From assembly GCA_030917205.1 (NCBI GenBank), contig JAUPVE010000004.1, positions 1-14,414 on the forward strand: a DNA stretch of 14,414 nt, in the 5' to 3' direction. Every line of letters begins with the position of its first letter. Positions within the stretch are counted from its first letter, which is position 1. The notes under the pieces were generated by a model. It was not told where the DNA came from. It searched no databases and saw only the letters and a program-made list of their open reading frames with translations. The position numbers and the translations under genes were made by a program. The stretch is from Patescibacteria group bacterium (lineage in GTDB: Bacteria; Patescibacteriota; Patescibacteriia; UBA1558; GWA2-36-10). Of this stretch, positions 6,197 through 13,742 are shown piece after piece.

Positions 6197-7102
6197 ATGT
6201 CAAAATGTTTAGTGACTGGCGGAGCTGGTTTTATTGGCTCAAACTTAGTAGATAGCCTGATTGCCAAGGGCCATGAAGTAGTGGTGATAGATAATCTATC
6301 TTCTGGCAAAAAAGAAAATATTAATCCTCAAGCAGAGTTTCATCTTTTGGATTTACAAAATATTGAAGACATCAAGCCGATTTTTCAGGGCGTTGATTAT
6401 GTTTTTCATGTGGCAGCTTTTCCTAGGGTTCAGCCATCTATCCAAGACCCGATTTTTTCCAATGAAATGAATCTGACTAATACACTGAATGTTTTAGTAG
6501 CCGCCCGCGATGCTAAAGTAAAAAAAGTAATTTACAGCGCTTCATCTTCAGCTTATGGTGATCAGGAAACTATGCCGCTAGTTGAGACCATGGAAGCTCG
6601 CCCTTTAAGTCCATATGGTTTACAAAAATACGTTGGTGAACTTTATTGTCGGCTCTTTAGCCAAGTGTACGGAATGCCGACAGTCTCTTTGCGCTACTTC
6701 AATGTCTATGGTAATAGACAGGCCTTGGAAGGCGCCTATTGTCTAGTCATGGGTATATTTGTTTCCCAAAGATTAAAAGATCAGCCAATGACTATAGTCG
6801 GTGATGGTGAAAATCGTCGTGACTATACCAATGTAGCTGATATAGTTCGTGGCAATATATTAGCCATGGAGAGTGACAAAGTTGGTAGTGGCGAAGTGAT
6901 CAATCTTGGTCGCGGTCAAAGTTTCAGTATCAATGAGCTAGCTAAAATGATCGGTGGACCAAGTGTAAATATCGAAGCTCGGCTAGAGCCAAGAGAAAGT
7001 TTAGCTGATAATAATTTAGCTAAAGAGCTTTTGGGCTGGGAGCCACAAGTAAATTTACCAGAGTGGCTGGAAGATTATAAAAAAGAAATGGGCTTGAAAT
7101 AA
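6197..7102 (+). CDS. NAD-dependent sugar-nucleotide epimerase (SDR; GalE/WbpP-like)
   Basis: Extended short-chain dehydrogenase/reductase, probably a UDP-sugar 4-epimerase or dehydratase for surface glycans. The 301-aa product has the NAD-binding GGAGFIG (8-14), Asp32 that selects NAD, the SSSAYG block (116-121), and the catalytic pair Tyr140/Lys144 (YGLQK). A substrate region contains YFNVYGNRQ (167-175) and DGENRRDY (203-210), close to UDP-GlcNAc 4-epimerases such as WbpP. The length is typical. The start ATG is fixed by the SDR N-terminus; there is no SD. A perfect hairpin ends the unit, which is monocistronic and sits where rimM is expected in the rpsP-trmD cluster. The exact substrate cannot be told from sequence. 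Confidence 0.9.
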   Translation: MSKCLVTGGAGFIGSNLVDSLIAKGHEVVVIDNLSSGKKENINPQAEFHLLDLQNIEDIKPIFQGVDYVFHVAAFPRVQPSIQDPIFSNEMNLTNTLNVLVAARDAKVKKVIYSASSSAYGDQETMPLVETMEARPLSPYGLQKYVGELYCRLFSQVYGMPTVSLRYFNVYGNRQALEGAYCLVMGIFVSQRLKDQPMTIVGDGENRRDYTNVADIVRGNILAMESDKVGSGEVINLGRGQSFSINELAKMIGGPSVNIEARLEPRESLADNNLAKELLGWEPQVNLPEWLEDYKKEMGLK

Positions 7103-7118
7103 TAATATGAAAATAAAT

Positions 7119-7156
7119 AGCGCCAGATCAATGATCTGGCGCTGACTGTTTTTGAG
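7119..7156. terminator. Bidirectional terminator between convergent genes
   Basis: AGCGCCAGATC (7119-7129) and GATCTGGCGCT (7133-7143) are a perfect 11-bp stem with the loop AAT. The run GTTTTT follows on the plus strand, and TATTTATTTT on the minus strand for the 114-aa gene. Confidence 0.88.
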
Positions 7157-7158
7157 CG

Positions 7159-7503
7159 CTAAGTTCGTCTTGGTGGTTTTCTTTGCCCATTAACTACAAG
7201 TTCAAAATAGGACCAAAACTCTATTGCAATAGCAGTGGAGCCATCAACTTTGTCGATCACTAGCCTCTCATTTCCCTTGCAAATGGGCATAAATAAGTGA
7301 AGGCCATTAATTTTCTGTTTGGTTGGTAATATGGCCAGCTGTCGACCATAGAATTTACGCACTTGGTTTAGCACCAATACCATCGGCAAGGCCTCTGGAA
7401 AGAGTCCAAAATTGCAAGATGGCTGAAGCTGCTCGAGCATTTCATCAGTCAAGTAAAACATCTCGCGCTCTTTGAGCTCGATTACGCGGCGAAAATCTAG
7501 CAT
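7159..7503 (-). CDS. Hypothetical protein, 114 aa, SD-driven single-gene unit
   Basis: I do not recognise the family. The start is ATG at 7503 because a perfect AGGAGG lies 7 nt upstream; the GTG six bases earlier is too close to that SD. The product (MLDFRRVIELKEREMFYLTD...) is probably soluble, with no signal peptide. It has a helical N-terminus rich in Glu/Arg (about 1-28), a middle hydrophobic stretch (35-60), a strand-rich segment (66-105, FMPICKGNERLVIDKVDG), and a basic tail ending RKPPRRT. A 60-base sample (7381-7440) is 52% GC, against 32% in a trmD sample. It lies antisense to its neighbours in the rpsP-trmD cluster, with its own promoter and a shared terminator. This resembles the 135-aa unit in organisation, but I see no sequence similarity. 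Confidence 0.72.
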   Translation of the reverse strand: MLDFRRVIELKEREMFYLTDEMLEQLQPSCNFGLFPEALPMVLVLNQVRKFYGRQLAILPTKQKINGLHLFMPICKGNERLVIDKVDGSTAIAIEFWSYFELVVNGQRKPPRRT

Positions 7504-7560
7504 GGACACACCTCCTGTAAATTAGCCTTTTTTCAACGCTCTTTAAAGATCGAATAATAT

Positions 7561-7589
7561 ATTTAATAATATATTCAAAACTATGTCAA
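7561..7589 (-). promoter_or_regulatory. Promoter of the 114-aa gene
   Basis: On the minus strand TTGACA (7589 to 7584) is followed after 17 nt by TTAAAT (7566 to 7561). The -10 assignment is uncertain because the region is almost all A and T, including two self-complementary AATATATT blocks. Confidence 0.6.
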
Positions 7590-7608
7590 CTGTACCTTAT
7601 TAGAATAT

Positions 7609-7643
7609 TTGGTATTTTTTCTTATTTATAGTATCTTTATAAT
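7609..7643 (+). promoter_or_regulatory. trmD promoter region
   Basis: TTGGTA (7609-7614), 17 nt, TATCTT (7632-7637), matching the element before the epimerase. Two overlapping TATAAT boxes (7638-7643 and 7643-7648) offer alternative -10s. The leader is under about 20 nt with no SD. Confidence 0.6.
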
Positions 7644-7662
7644 ATAATTTTATTTAAATAAT

Positions 7663-8361
7663 ATGCGTTTTGACATCCTGACAATTTTTCCAAATATTTT
7701 AGACAGCTATTTTGATTCTTCGATTTTGAAAAGAGCGCGCGACAAAAAATTGATTGAAGTACGCACTCATGATATCCGTGAGGCAGCAACTGACAAAAGA
7801 AAAACAGTTGATGATACTCCCTATGGTGGTGGACCAGGCATGGTAATCAAGATAGAGCCGGTCTATAAAACTTTGAAAAAAATATATCGCCCAAAGGGCG
7901 ACCGCCCTCTGGGCGGTAAAGTTACGCGTGATAAAAAGACACGTGTAATACTTTTAACTCCGCGTGGCAATACTTTGGATCAAAACAAAGTAAAGCAATT
8001 AGCTAAATATGATCGTTTGATTTTGATTGCCGGTCATTATGAAGCCATTGACGCGCGCATTGATAAATTTATTGATGAAAAAATTTCATTAGGCAATTTT
8101 GTTTTGACTGGTGGCGAGCTGGTAGCTGCTTGTGTAGTCGATAGCGTCTCTCGTCTTGTCAAAGGAGTGGTAGGCAAAGAAGAATCAGTGGCCGATGAAT
8201 CATTTAGTTTTTATGATAAACAATCAAAGCAATTCAATATCGAGTTTCCACAGTATACTAGGCCAGATAAGTTTATGAATTTGGCCGTACCAAAAGTTTT
8301 ACTGTCTGGTAATCATAAATTGATAAAAGAGTGGCGTCAAAAGCAGTCAAAAGTACGATAA
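7663..8361 (+). CDS. trmD: tRNA (guanine-37-N1)-methyltransferase
   Basis: SPOUT-class enzyme that transfers a methyl group from S-adenosylmethionine to G37 next to the anticodon, preventing +1 frameshifts. The 232-aa length is typical. Motifs: MRFDILTIFP (1-10), DDTPYGGGPGM (50-60), the trefoil-knot segments AGHYEAIDAR (123-132; usually GRYEGxDER) and ISLGNFVLTGGEL (141-153), Arg164 in DSVSRLVKGVVG, Asp178 in ADESF, and FPQYTRP (195-201). A basic insert (about 74-93) lies before strand LLTP. The start is fixed by the conserved N-terminus; there is no SD. tRNA-Pro (UGG), whose G37 is a classical TrmD substrate, is encoded at 12898 in this window. rplS, the usual downstream neighbour, is missing. 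Confidence 0.96.
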   Translation: MRFDILTIFPNILDSYFDSSILKRARDKKLIEVRTHDIREAATDKRKTVDDTPYGGGPGMVIKIEPVYKTLKKIYRPKGDRPLGGKVTRDKKTRVILLTPRGNTLDQNKVKQLAKYDRLILIAGHYEAIDARIDKFIDEKISLGNFVLTGGELVAACVVDSVSRLVKGVVGKEESVADESFSFYDKQSKQFNIEFPQYTRPDKFMNLAVPKVLLSGNHKLIKEWRQKQSKVR

Positions 8362-8376
8362 GATAAATTTAACTTT

Positions 8377-8411
8377 AAAAATGCAGTCCTTTATTTGAGG
8401 GCTGTATTTTT
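8377..8411 (+). terminator. trmD terminator
   Basis: AATGCAGTCCT pairs with AGGGCTGTATT (two G-U pairs) around TTATTTG, followed by a T run. Confidence 0.8.
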
Positions 8412-8421
8412 GATTATATTA

Positions 8422-8450
8422 TTGACAAAAAATTGATTTTATGTTAGTAT
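8422..8450 (+). promoter_or_regulatory. Promoter of the envelope-protein pair
   Basis: TTGACA (8422-8427), 17-nt spacer, TAGTAT (8445-8450); TATAAA at 8448 is an alternative with a long spacer. The leader is about 120 nt, unusually long for this window. Confidence 0.65.
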
Positions 8451-8525
8451 AAAATGTTTTGTACCCGATCTTTGACAGTGTAGTTTCATAACCTGATTCC
8501 TAGAGAGGAGAAAGGTGTTTTTGCT

Positions 8526-8550
8526 AAAGCCTTACATGGTGTGGGGCTTT
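8526..8550 (+). other. Leader hairpin before the secreted-protein gene
   Basis: AAAGCCTTACA (8526-8536) pairs with TGTGGGGCTTT (8540-8550), with two G-U pairs and the loop TGG, followed by GTTTTG. It lies between an upstream SD-like AGAGGAG (8504-8510) with GTG at 8515 and the true SD of the gene. It could act as an attenuator or stabilise the mRNA. Confidence 0.45.
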
Positions 8551-8578
8551 GTTTTGTCCGATGGAAAAGGAGTGCCCG

Positions 8579-9586
8579 ATGAAGAGAGTTTTGATTTTCC
8601 TGTTGCTTCTGCTGGCTGGCCAGGCTTTGGCCAAGCCCGTGGAGTGCACCGATCGTTCACTGCGCATCAACCTGATGTCCGGCGAAGTGGGTCAGACCTT
8701 GACCCAGGACAACTTCCGCGGTCTGCCCGCTGGCTTCATGGCGATGGTCGATTCGGCCAATGCCAACCAGTGCAGGCTTGTGGTCGAGGTCAGCAATGAC
8801 CCGACCAAGTGGAAGACGCTGCGTTTGATGGCGCAGGATCCGCGTTACAAGGGTGTCAACTTCGAGACCATGAATTTGGTCTTCGATGGGGCGCTCAATG
8901 TGGCGCGACGGCAGGCTGCTGATCAGTTCTTGAACTGGATCGGCGTGTCGTCCGATGCGATCATCGACTATCGTCCCATGCGGGATGATGAGAAGTGTTT
9001 CATCAAGGTCTACTCGGCGCCGTTGTTGCCTTATCAGCAACCGCGTATCGTCGAGCGCATCGTTGAGAAGCCGGCGGCGAGTAACAACTCGTTGTCCAAT
9101 TTCCAGATGCCGAAGTTGCCGAAATTCGGTTTGGCAGGTCATCTCGGTGCTATGTCTACCGTCGAAGGTAACGTGGTACCGATGGGGACTGTGACTCTGC
9201 GCATCGATGATAGCCTCGTCCAAGTATACGGTTTTCATTCGTTGTTTTTTCCCCGGGAAGAAGATTTCCTGAGGAAAAACAGTGACGTGTACGATTGGGG
9301 CGTCGGCTTCTTGGCTGGTAAACAGCTCAGCCAGAAAATTTGGCTGATTGCTGGTTATCAGCGTCAGGAAATCGTGTTGGACGATCAAAGTGATCAGTCC
9401 GGCAAGAACATCCTGTGGTTCCAAGGAGGAGAAGGCGGTCTGATGCTTCGCGGTGACGATTACTTTGTCACCTTGACCGGCTTGTACGGTCACAAGAAGG
9501 TGTGGTCTCAGACTTGGGACCAGACACTCGACACTGATGCCGGCATCCGCTTGGCGGTCGCTGTGCGCTTCAAGGGAGGCAAGTGA
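8579..9586 (+). CDS. Secreted protein with C-terminal beta-rich, barrel-like region
   Basis: Not a family I recognise. The start is ATG 8579: AAGGAG (8567-8572) lies 6 nt upstream, and the product then begins with a textbook signal peptide, MKRVLIFLLLLLAGQALA, with cleavage likely after Ala18. The 335-aa product has an N-terminal globular part (about 19-148) with three cysteines (23, 65, 140). A proline/charged linker follows (about 149-183, RIVERIVEKPA). The Gly- and aromatic-rich C-terminal region (184-331) has alternating strands such as GVGFLAGKQLSQKIWLIAGY, YFVTLTGLYGHKKVW and AGIRLAVAVRF, reminiscent of small outer-membrane beta-barrels. A 60-base sample is 58% GC. It is first in a two-gene unit; its stop overlaps the next start by one base. 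Such a protein is surprising in a CPR background. A surface-anchored beta domain in a monoderm wall is the alternative. Confidence 0.82.
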   Translation: MKRVLIFLLLLLAGQALAKPVECTDRSLRINLMSGEVGQTLTQDNFRGLPAGFMAMVDSANANQCRLVVEVSNDPTKWKTLRLMAQDPRYKGVNFETMNLVFDGALNVARRQAADQFLNWIGVSSDAIIDYRPMRDDEKCFIKVYSAPLLPYQQPRIVERIVEKPAASNNSLSNFQMPKLPKFGLAGHLGAMSTVEGNVVPMGTVTLRIDDSLVQVYGFHSLFFPREEDFLRKNSDVYDWGVGFLAGKQLSQKIWLIAGYQRQEIVLDDQSDQSGKNILWFQGGEGGLMLRGDDYFVTLTGLYGHKKVWSQTWDQTLDTDAGIRLAVAVRFKGGK

Positions 9587-10635
9587 TGAAGACGGAACTC
9601 AAGTTTCTTTTCATGCTCTGCGTGCTGATCGGCCTCTTCGCCGGCTGTTCGGACGAGGTCACGCGTCCGCAGATCGAGCCGGCTCCGGACCTGTTCACCG
9701 TCGACGCGACGGCGACTCCGATGGTTGCTAGGGTTGGTGATTGGGTAGTTTTTCACGCCGACAAACGTGATGGCGTGCTTCCGTACCAGGGTGACTACTG
9801 GTACTTCCGCGACCAGAACGTCTGGGTAGGCGAGGAATGCTATCGCCAAATGGACGCCGAGGGTTTCTTCACCATGGTGGTGAATTCCTACGACGCGCTC
9901 GGCACCATCGCCTGTGATTCGGTAACCGTGACCGTGCTTCCGGCGGAGGTTCAGCCTTTGTCCATCAACCTCGAAGCCATTCCGGCTATCTTGGAGGTGA
10001 ACAATTATACCTACCTCCAAACTCACGTGGTGGGCGGAGCTCAGCCTTACCGGAGCTATACTTTTTACAAGGATGGCATCCAGATGGCTGACAACCAGGT
10101 CGGTTGGCTCCGTATGCTGATGTCCGAACAAGGCAACTTCAACTTCCGTGTTACGGTCGTCGATTCACTCGGCACTTCGGCCAGTGATTCCATCACCGTT
10201 TCGGTGGTGGCACCCAACATCATCGAGACTTGCGTGGATTCCGATCTCAAGGTCGGCCCTGCAGACCGTGATGATTACGATGAAGTTCACTTCGGACAGA
10301 CCGGCGTCGGCAACGTGACTGTTGCGATGCGCTTTGATACTTCGGAGCGACGCTTCGTTGTGTTGAGCTTCCATTACGCCGACGGGAGCGTGAGTTACTT
10401 CACGATTCCGGATCTCGGTGTGGCGCGGCCTTCCTGTGTCCTGGTCGATCTCGGTCAGGTCCGTGTCGAGCCTACCATGACCATTTCCATGCGCTGGACG
10501 GGCAGTCCGTCCAAGTGCGACCAGTGGGTCCGTGCGACGCAGTTCTGCGTCTCGCTCGAAGGTCCGAACAAGTCGGCTGATGGTATCCCCATCATCCGCC
10601 TGGGAGCGGACGGAAACTACACACTTATCGAGTAG
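9586..10635 (+). CDS. Lipoprotein with two PKD/Ig-like repeats
   Basis: Predicted membrane-anchored surface or periplasmic protein, 349 aa. The start ATG 9586 overlaps the previous stop (TGATG), and GGGAGG (9574-9579) lies 6 nt upstream, so translation is probably coupled. The signal peptide ends in the lipobox LFAG-C with Cys21 as lipid site; Ser22 and Asp23 follow. Two tandem beta-sandwich repeats cover about 38-119 and 126-208. Each has a PY motif near its middle (GVLPY; GGAQPYRSY) and a matching end (DALGTIACDSVTVTV; DSLGTSASDSITVSV), as in PKD/SprB-like adhesion domains. Residues 210-349 form a further domain of unknown type with cysteines at about 216, 282, 313 and 322. GC-rich like its partner. 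No catalytic motif is seen. A likely role is binding or stabilising the upstream secreted protein, or adhesion; this is inference. Confidence 0.82.
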   Translation: MKTELKFLFMLCVLIGLFAGCSDEVTRPQIEPAPDLFTVDATATPMVARVGDWVVFHADKRDGVLPYQGDYWYFRDQNVWVGEECYRQMDAEGFFTMVVNSYDALGTIACDSVTVTVLPAEVQPLSINLEAIPAILEVNNYTYLQTHVVGGAQPYRSYTFYKDGIQMADNQVGWLRMLMSEQGNFNFRVTVVDSLGTSASDSITVSVVAPNIIETCVDSDLKVGPADRDDYDEVHFGQTGVGNVTVAMRFDTSERRFVVLSFHYADGSVSYFTIPDLGVARPSCVLVDLGQVRVEPTMTISMRWTGSPSKCDQWVRATQFCVSLEGPNKSADGIPIIRLGADGNYTLIE

Positions 10636-10658
10636 TTGGCGACAAAGCCAGCCTCGAC

Positions 10659-10697
10659 AAGGGCCTCGGTCTACTACGGTAGATCGGGGCCCTTTTT
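10659..10697 (+). terminator. Terminator of the envelope-protein pair
   Basis: A 16-bp stem (10659-10674 with 10679-10694, two G-U pairs) with loop TACG, then five Ts. Very strong; it insulates the rRNA promoter 30 bases downstream. Confidence 0.92.
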
Positions 10698-10725
10698 ATA
10701 TCGCTCATATGCCTACACAAAGCCC

Positions 10726-10754
10726 TTGACAAAGACCTGTTTTTGCCCTATTAT
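10726..10754 (+). promoter_or_regulatory. 16S rRNA promoter
   Basis: TTGACA (10726-10731), 17-nt spacer, TATTAT (10749-10754). It gives a leader of about 260 nt. The interval 10636-11020 holds no gene: only the preceding terminator, this promoter, a hairpin plus T run at 10822-10859, the left arm of the processing stem, and small AT-rich hairpins directly before the 16S. Confidence 0.85.
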
Positions 10755-10821
10755 AGTGAGGCATTAAAAAAACGACCCCAAACGTAGCAGATTGAAAAAT
10801 AAGAGTTGCTTTAAGAAAAGG

Positions 10822-10859
10822 CAGAAATGTCCAAAATTTTTTAGGCATTGCTGTTTTTT
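10822..10859 (+). other. Terminator-like hairpin in the rRNA leader
   Basis: CAG...AATG...CC pairs with GG...CATT...CTG around an A/T-rich loop, followed by six Ts (10854-10859). Upstream, TTGCTTTAAGA (10807-10817) loosely resembles a boxA antitermination site. Both readings are weak. Confidence 0.3.
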
Positions 10860-10915
10860 CTTGAATCTTTTTAAACTCCATTTTTTAAAATTATTTGAGG
10901 GAAAAAAGTTGTTTG

Positions 10916-10948
10916 ACAATTGGAAAGTGAGAGCTTTTAGTCAATTCT
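10916..10948 (+). other. Left arm of 16S precursor processing stem
   Basis: Pairs with 12577-12608 to enclose the whole 16S. ACAATTGGAAAGTGAG and CTTTTAGTCAATTCT are the paired blocks, interrupted only by a small internal loop. This is the classical RNase III substrate geometry. Confidence 0.85.
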
Positions 10949-11020
10949 AAAAGTATATAAATTTTATTGTGTTTTAAAAACACATTTAGCAATAGAGAAG
11001 TTTCAAAACTTTTCTGTTTT

Positions 11021-12509
<1,489 letters not shown>

Positions 12510-12523
12510 CTAAGGAGTGATAT

Positions 12524-12547
12524 GATAGTAGCACTCATGCTATTATC
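12524..12547 (+). other. Hairpin in the 16S trailer
   Basis: GATAGTAGCA and TGCTATTATC pair (one G-U) around CTCA, within the precursor trailer between the mature 3' end and the processing stem. It probably guides folding or 3' processing. Confidence 0.5.
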
Positions 12548-12576
12548 TAATGTCGCCCTCACATTTATGTGGGGTG

Positions 12577-12608
12577 AGAATTGGCTAAAAGACTCACTTT
12601 CCAGTTGT
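12577..12608 (+). other. Right arm of 16S precursor processing stem
   Basis: The reverse complement reads ACAACTGGAAAGTGAG then TCTTTTAGCCAATTCT, matching the leader at 10916-10948. The differences at two positions are G-U compatible, a sign of a real helix. Confidence 0.85.
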
Positions 12609-12621
12609 TATATAAAATAGG

Positions 12622-12648
12622 ACCTCGCTTTTTAAGCGAGGTTTTATT
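12622..12648 (+). terminator. 16S rRNA unit terminator
   Basis: ACCTCGCTT (12622-12630) and AAGCGAGGT (12634-12642) pair perfectly around TTT, then TTTATTAT. It shows that the transcript ends without a 23S. Confidence 0.9.
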
Positions 12649-12691
12649 ATAGGGTTGCCAAAAAGGGTTTTTCTTGGTATTATCTTTCTGT

Positions 12692-12697
12692 TATAAT
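12692..12697 (+). promoter_or_regulatory. -10 box of the tRNA operon
   Basis: Perfect TATAAT 26 nt before tRNA-Ile; the -35 (TTTTCT near 12669) is poor. It lies downstream of the 16S terminator, so the tRNAs are probably transcribed separately from the rRNA. Confidence 0.55.
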
Positions 12698-12717
12698 TAC
12701 ATTTAGTAATTAGACAA

Positions 12718-12794
12718 GGGCATGTAGCTCAGTTGGTTAGAGCACTACACTGATAATGTAGGGGTCGGAGATTCGAGTTCTCCCATGCCCACCA
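12718..12794 (+). tRNA. tRNA-Ile (GAT), CCA encoded
   Basis: Acceptor GGGCATG/CATGCCC, anticodon stem CTACA/TGTAG, loop CTGATAA with anticodon GAT at 12752-12754, T arm GGAGA-TTCGAGT-TCTCC, discriminator A and genomic CCA. In many bacteria this tRNA sits in the 16S-23S spacer; here it follows the 16S terminator. Confidence 0.96.
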
Positions 12795-12795
12795 A

Positions 12796-12870
<75 letters not shown>

Positions 12871-12897
12871 TTCAAAATTTTGTGACAATTTAATTTT

Positions 12898-12973
12898 CGG
12901 GGTGTGGCGCAGTTGGTAGCGCGCGTGCTTTGGGAGCATGAGGCCGGAGGTTCGAGTCCTCTCACCCCGACCA
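12898..12973 (+). tRNA. tRNA-Pro (TGG), CCA encoded
   Basis: Acceptor CGGGGTG/CACCCCG, with the C1-G72 end typical of tRNA-Pro. Anticodon loop TTTGGGA, TGG at 12931-12933, G at position 37 (a TrmD target), T loop TTCGAGT, CCA encoded. Confidence 0.96.
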
Positions 12974-12989
12974 TTTCAAATTTAGCGGC

Positions 12990-13511
12990 ATGATAACTGA
13001 AGAGCAACAAATTTGGCTTGATCATCTTGATGATACAGATAAGGTAGAAATTTTTCCGTATGATGAGACATCTGAAGAAAAATTTCAGCAAGTTAAAAAA
13101 GAAATTCAAGATTTTTTAGGAGTACAATATCCAGTAGAACATCGTGGTGCTAGTAGCTTAAAGATTTCCGGTCAAAATGAAATTGATGTTTACATGCCAA
13201 TTGTTGCCGGAAAATTTGACGAACTTATAATTTCCTTGGAGAAATTATATGGTAAGCCAAAGAGTCATTATCCCTTAAAAAGAGCTAGGTTTGTAAGATG
13301 GATAGATAATAAACGGATTGATATTTTTGTTGTTAATGCCGACGACCATAGTTGGACGGATCTTATCATCTTTCATGAATTTTTATTATCACATCCAGCG
13401 GATTTAGAAGACTATAGGGCACTTAAAGAAAATTTGGCTGGCCTGAGTACGCGTAAATATTATCAAAAAAAGATTGAATTTATTAATTCTGTATTAGCAA
13501 AGGCAATTTAA
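12990..13511 (+). CDS. GrpB-family (nucleotidyltransferase-fold) protein
   Basis: Member of the GrpB/UPF0157 family, a nucleotidyltransferase-superfamily fold whose reaction is mostly unknown. The 173-aa product has the family core VEHRGASSLKISGQNEIDVY (49-68; usually EHIGSTSVPGLAAKPIID), with His51, Gly53, Ser55-56 and Asp66. The C-terminal motif is WTDLIIFHEFLLSHP (122-136), then DYRALKENLA (141-150), matching the usual RDYLRAHP..YAALK block. The start ATG lies 17 nt after tRNA-Pro, without SD. No promoter or terminator is seen between it and its flanking tRNA genes, so it is probably expressed from the tRNA operon and released by RNA processing. AT-rich like the core genes. The link to tRNA metabolism is positional inference only. 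Confidence 0.85.
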   Translation: MITEEQQIWLDHLDDTDKVEIFPYDETSEEKFQQVKKEIQDFLGVQYPVEHRGASSLKISGQNEIDVYMPIVAGKFDELIISLEKLYGKPKSHYPLKRARFVRWIDNKRIDIFVVNADDHSWTDLIIFHEFLLSHPADLEDYRALKENLAGLSTRKYYQKKIEFINSVLAKAI

Positions 13512-13520
13512 AAACAGCAG

Positions 13521-13595
13521 GCGGGTATCGTATAGTGGCTATTATGTCAGCCTTCCAAGCTGAAGAGGGCGGTTCGATTCCGCTTACCCGCTCCA
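13521..13595 (+). tRNA. tRNA-Gly (TCC), CCA encoded
   Basis: Acceptor GCGGGTA/TACCCGC, anticodon stem TCAGC/GCTGA, loop CTTCCAA with TCC at 13554-13556, T loop TTCGATT, discriminator T and CCA. It starts 10 nt after the GrpB-family stop. Confidence 0.95.
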
Positions 13596-13621
13596 CCTAA
13601 CTTAGTCGCTAAAATAACATT

Positions 13622-13641
13622 CGCCAATTATGGCGTTTTTT
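13622..13641 (+). terminator. Terminator of the tRNA operon
   Basis: CGCCA and TGGCG pair around ATTA, followed by six Ts. Confidence 0.75.
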
Positions 13642-13654
13642 GTTTATTTAAAAA

Positions 13655-13683
13655 TTGACAATAAAGTATATATACCGCAGTAT
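13655..13683 (+). promoter_or_regulatory. Promoter of the nitronate monooxygenase-like gene
   Basis: TTGACA (13655-13660) with a weak -10, CAGTAT (13678-13683) at 17 nt or TATTAA at 20 nt. Confidence 0.5.
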
Positions 13684-13742
13684 TAAAAGTAGAATCTTAA
13701 GCAGAGAAACTCGAACCTTACAACACTTGGAGGGTGGGTCAA

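Noticed and set aside
8515..8799. 94-aa frame from GTG 8515
   Set aside because: It overlaps the signal-peptide gene in another frame and its product looks like frame-shifted sequence; only its start region is kept, as a possible leader.
8657..9493. 278-aa open frame on the minus strand
   Set aside because: Antisense to the well-supported secreted-protein gene; GC-rich DNA lowers stop frequency, and there is no SD or signal sequence.
9508..10131. 207-aa open frame on the minus strand
   Set aside because: Antisense shadow of the lipoprotein gene, His/Val-rich in a way expected from reverse reading.
10913..10941. TTGACA at 10913 as a second rRNA promoter
   Set aside because: At 17 nt the -10 would be TTTAGT, which is poor. 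The bases belong to the processing stem that pairs with the 16S trailer.
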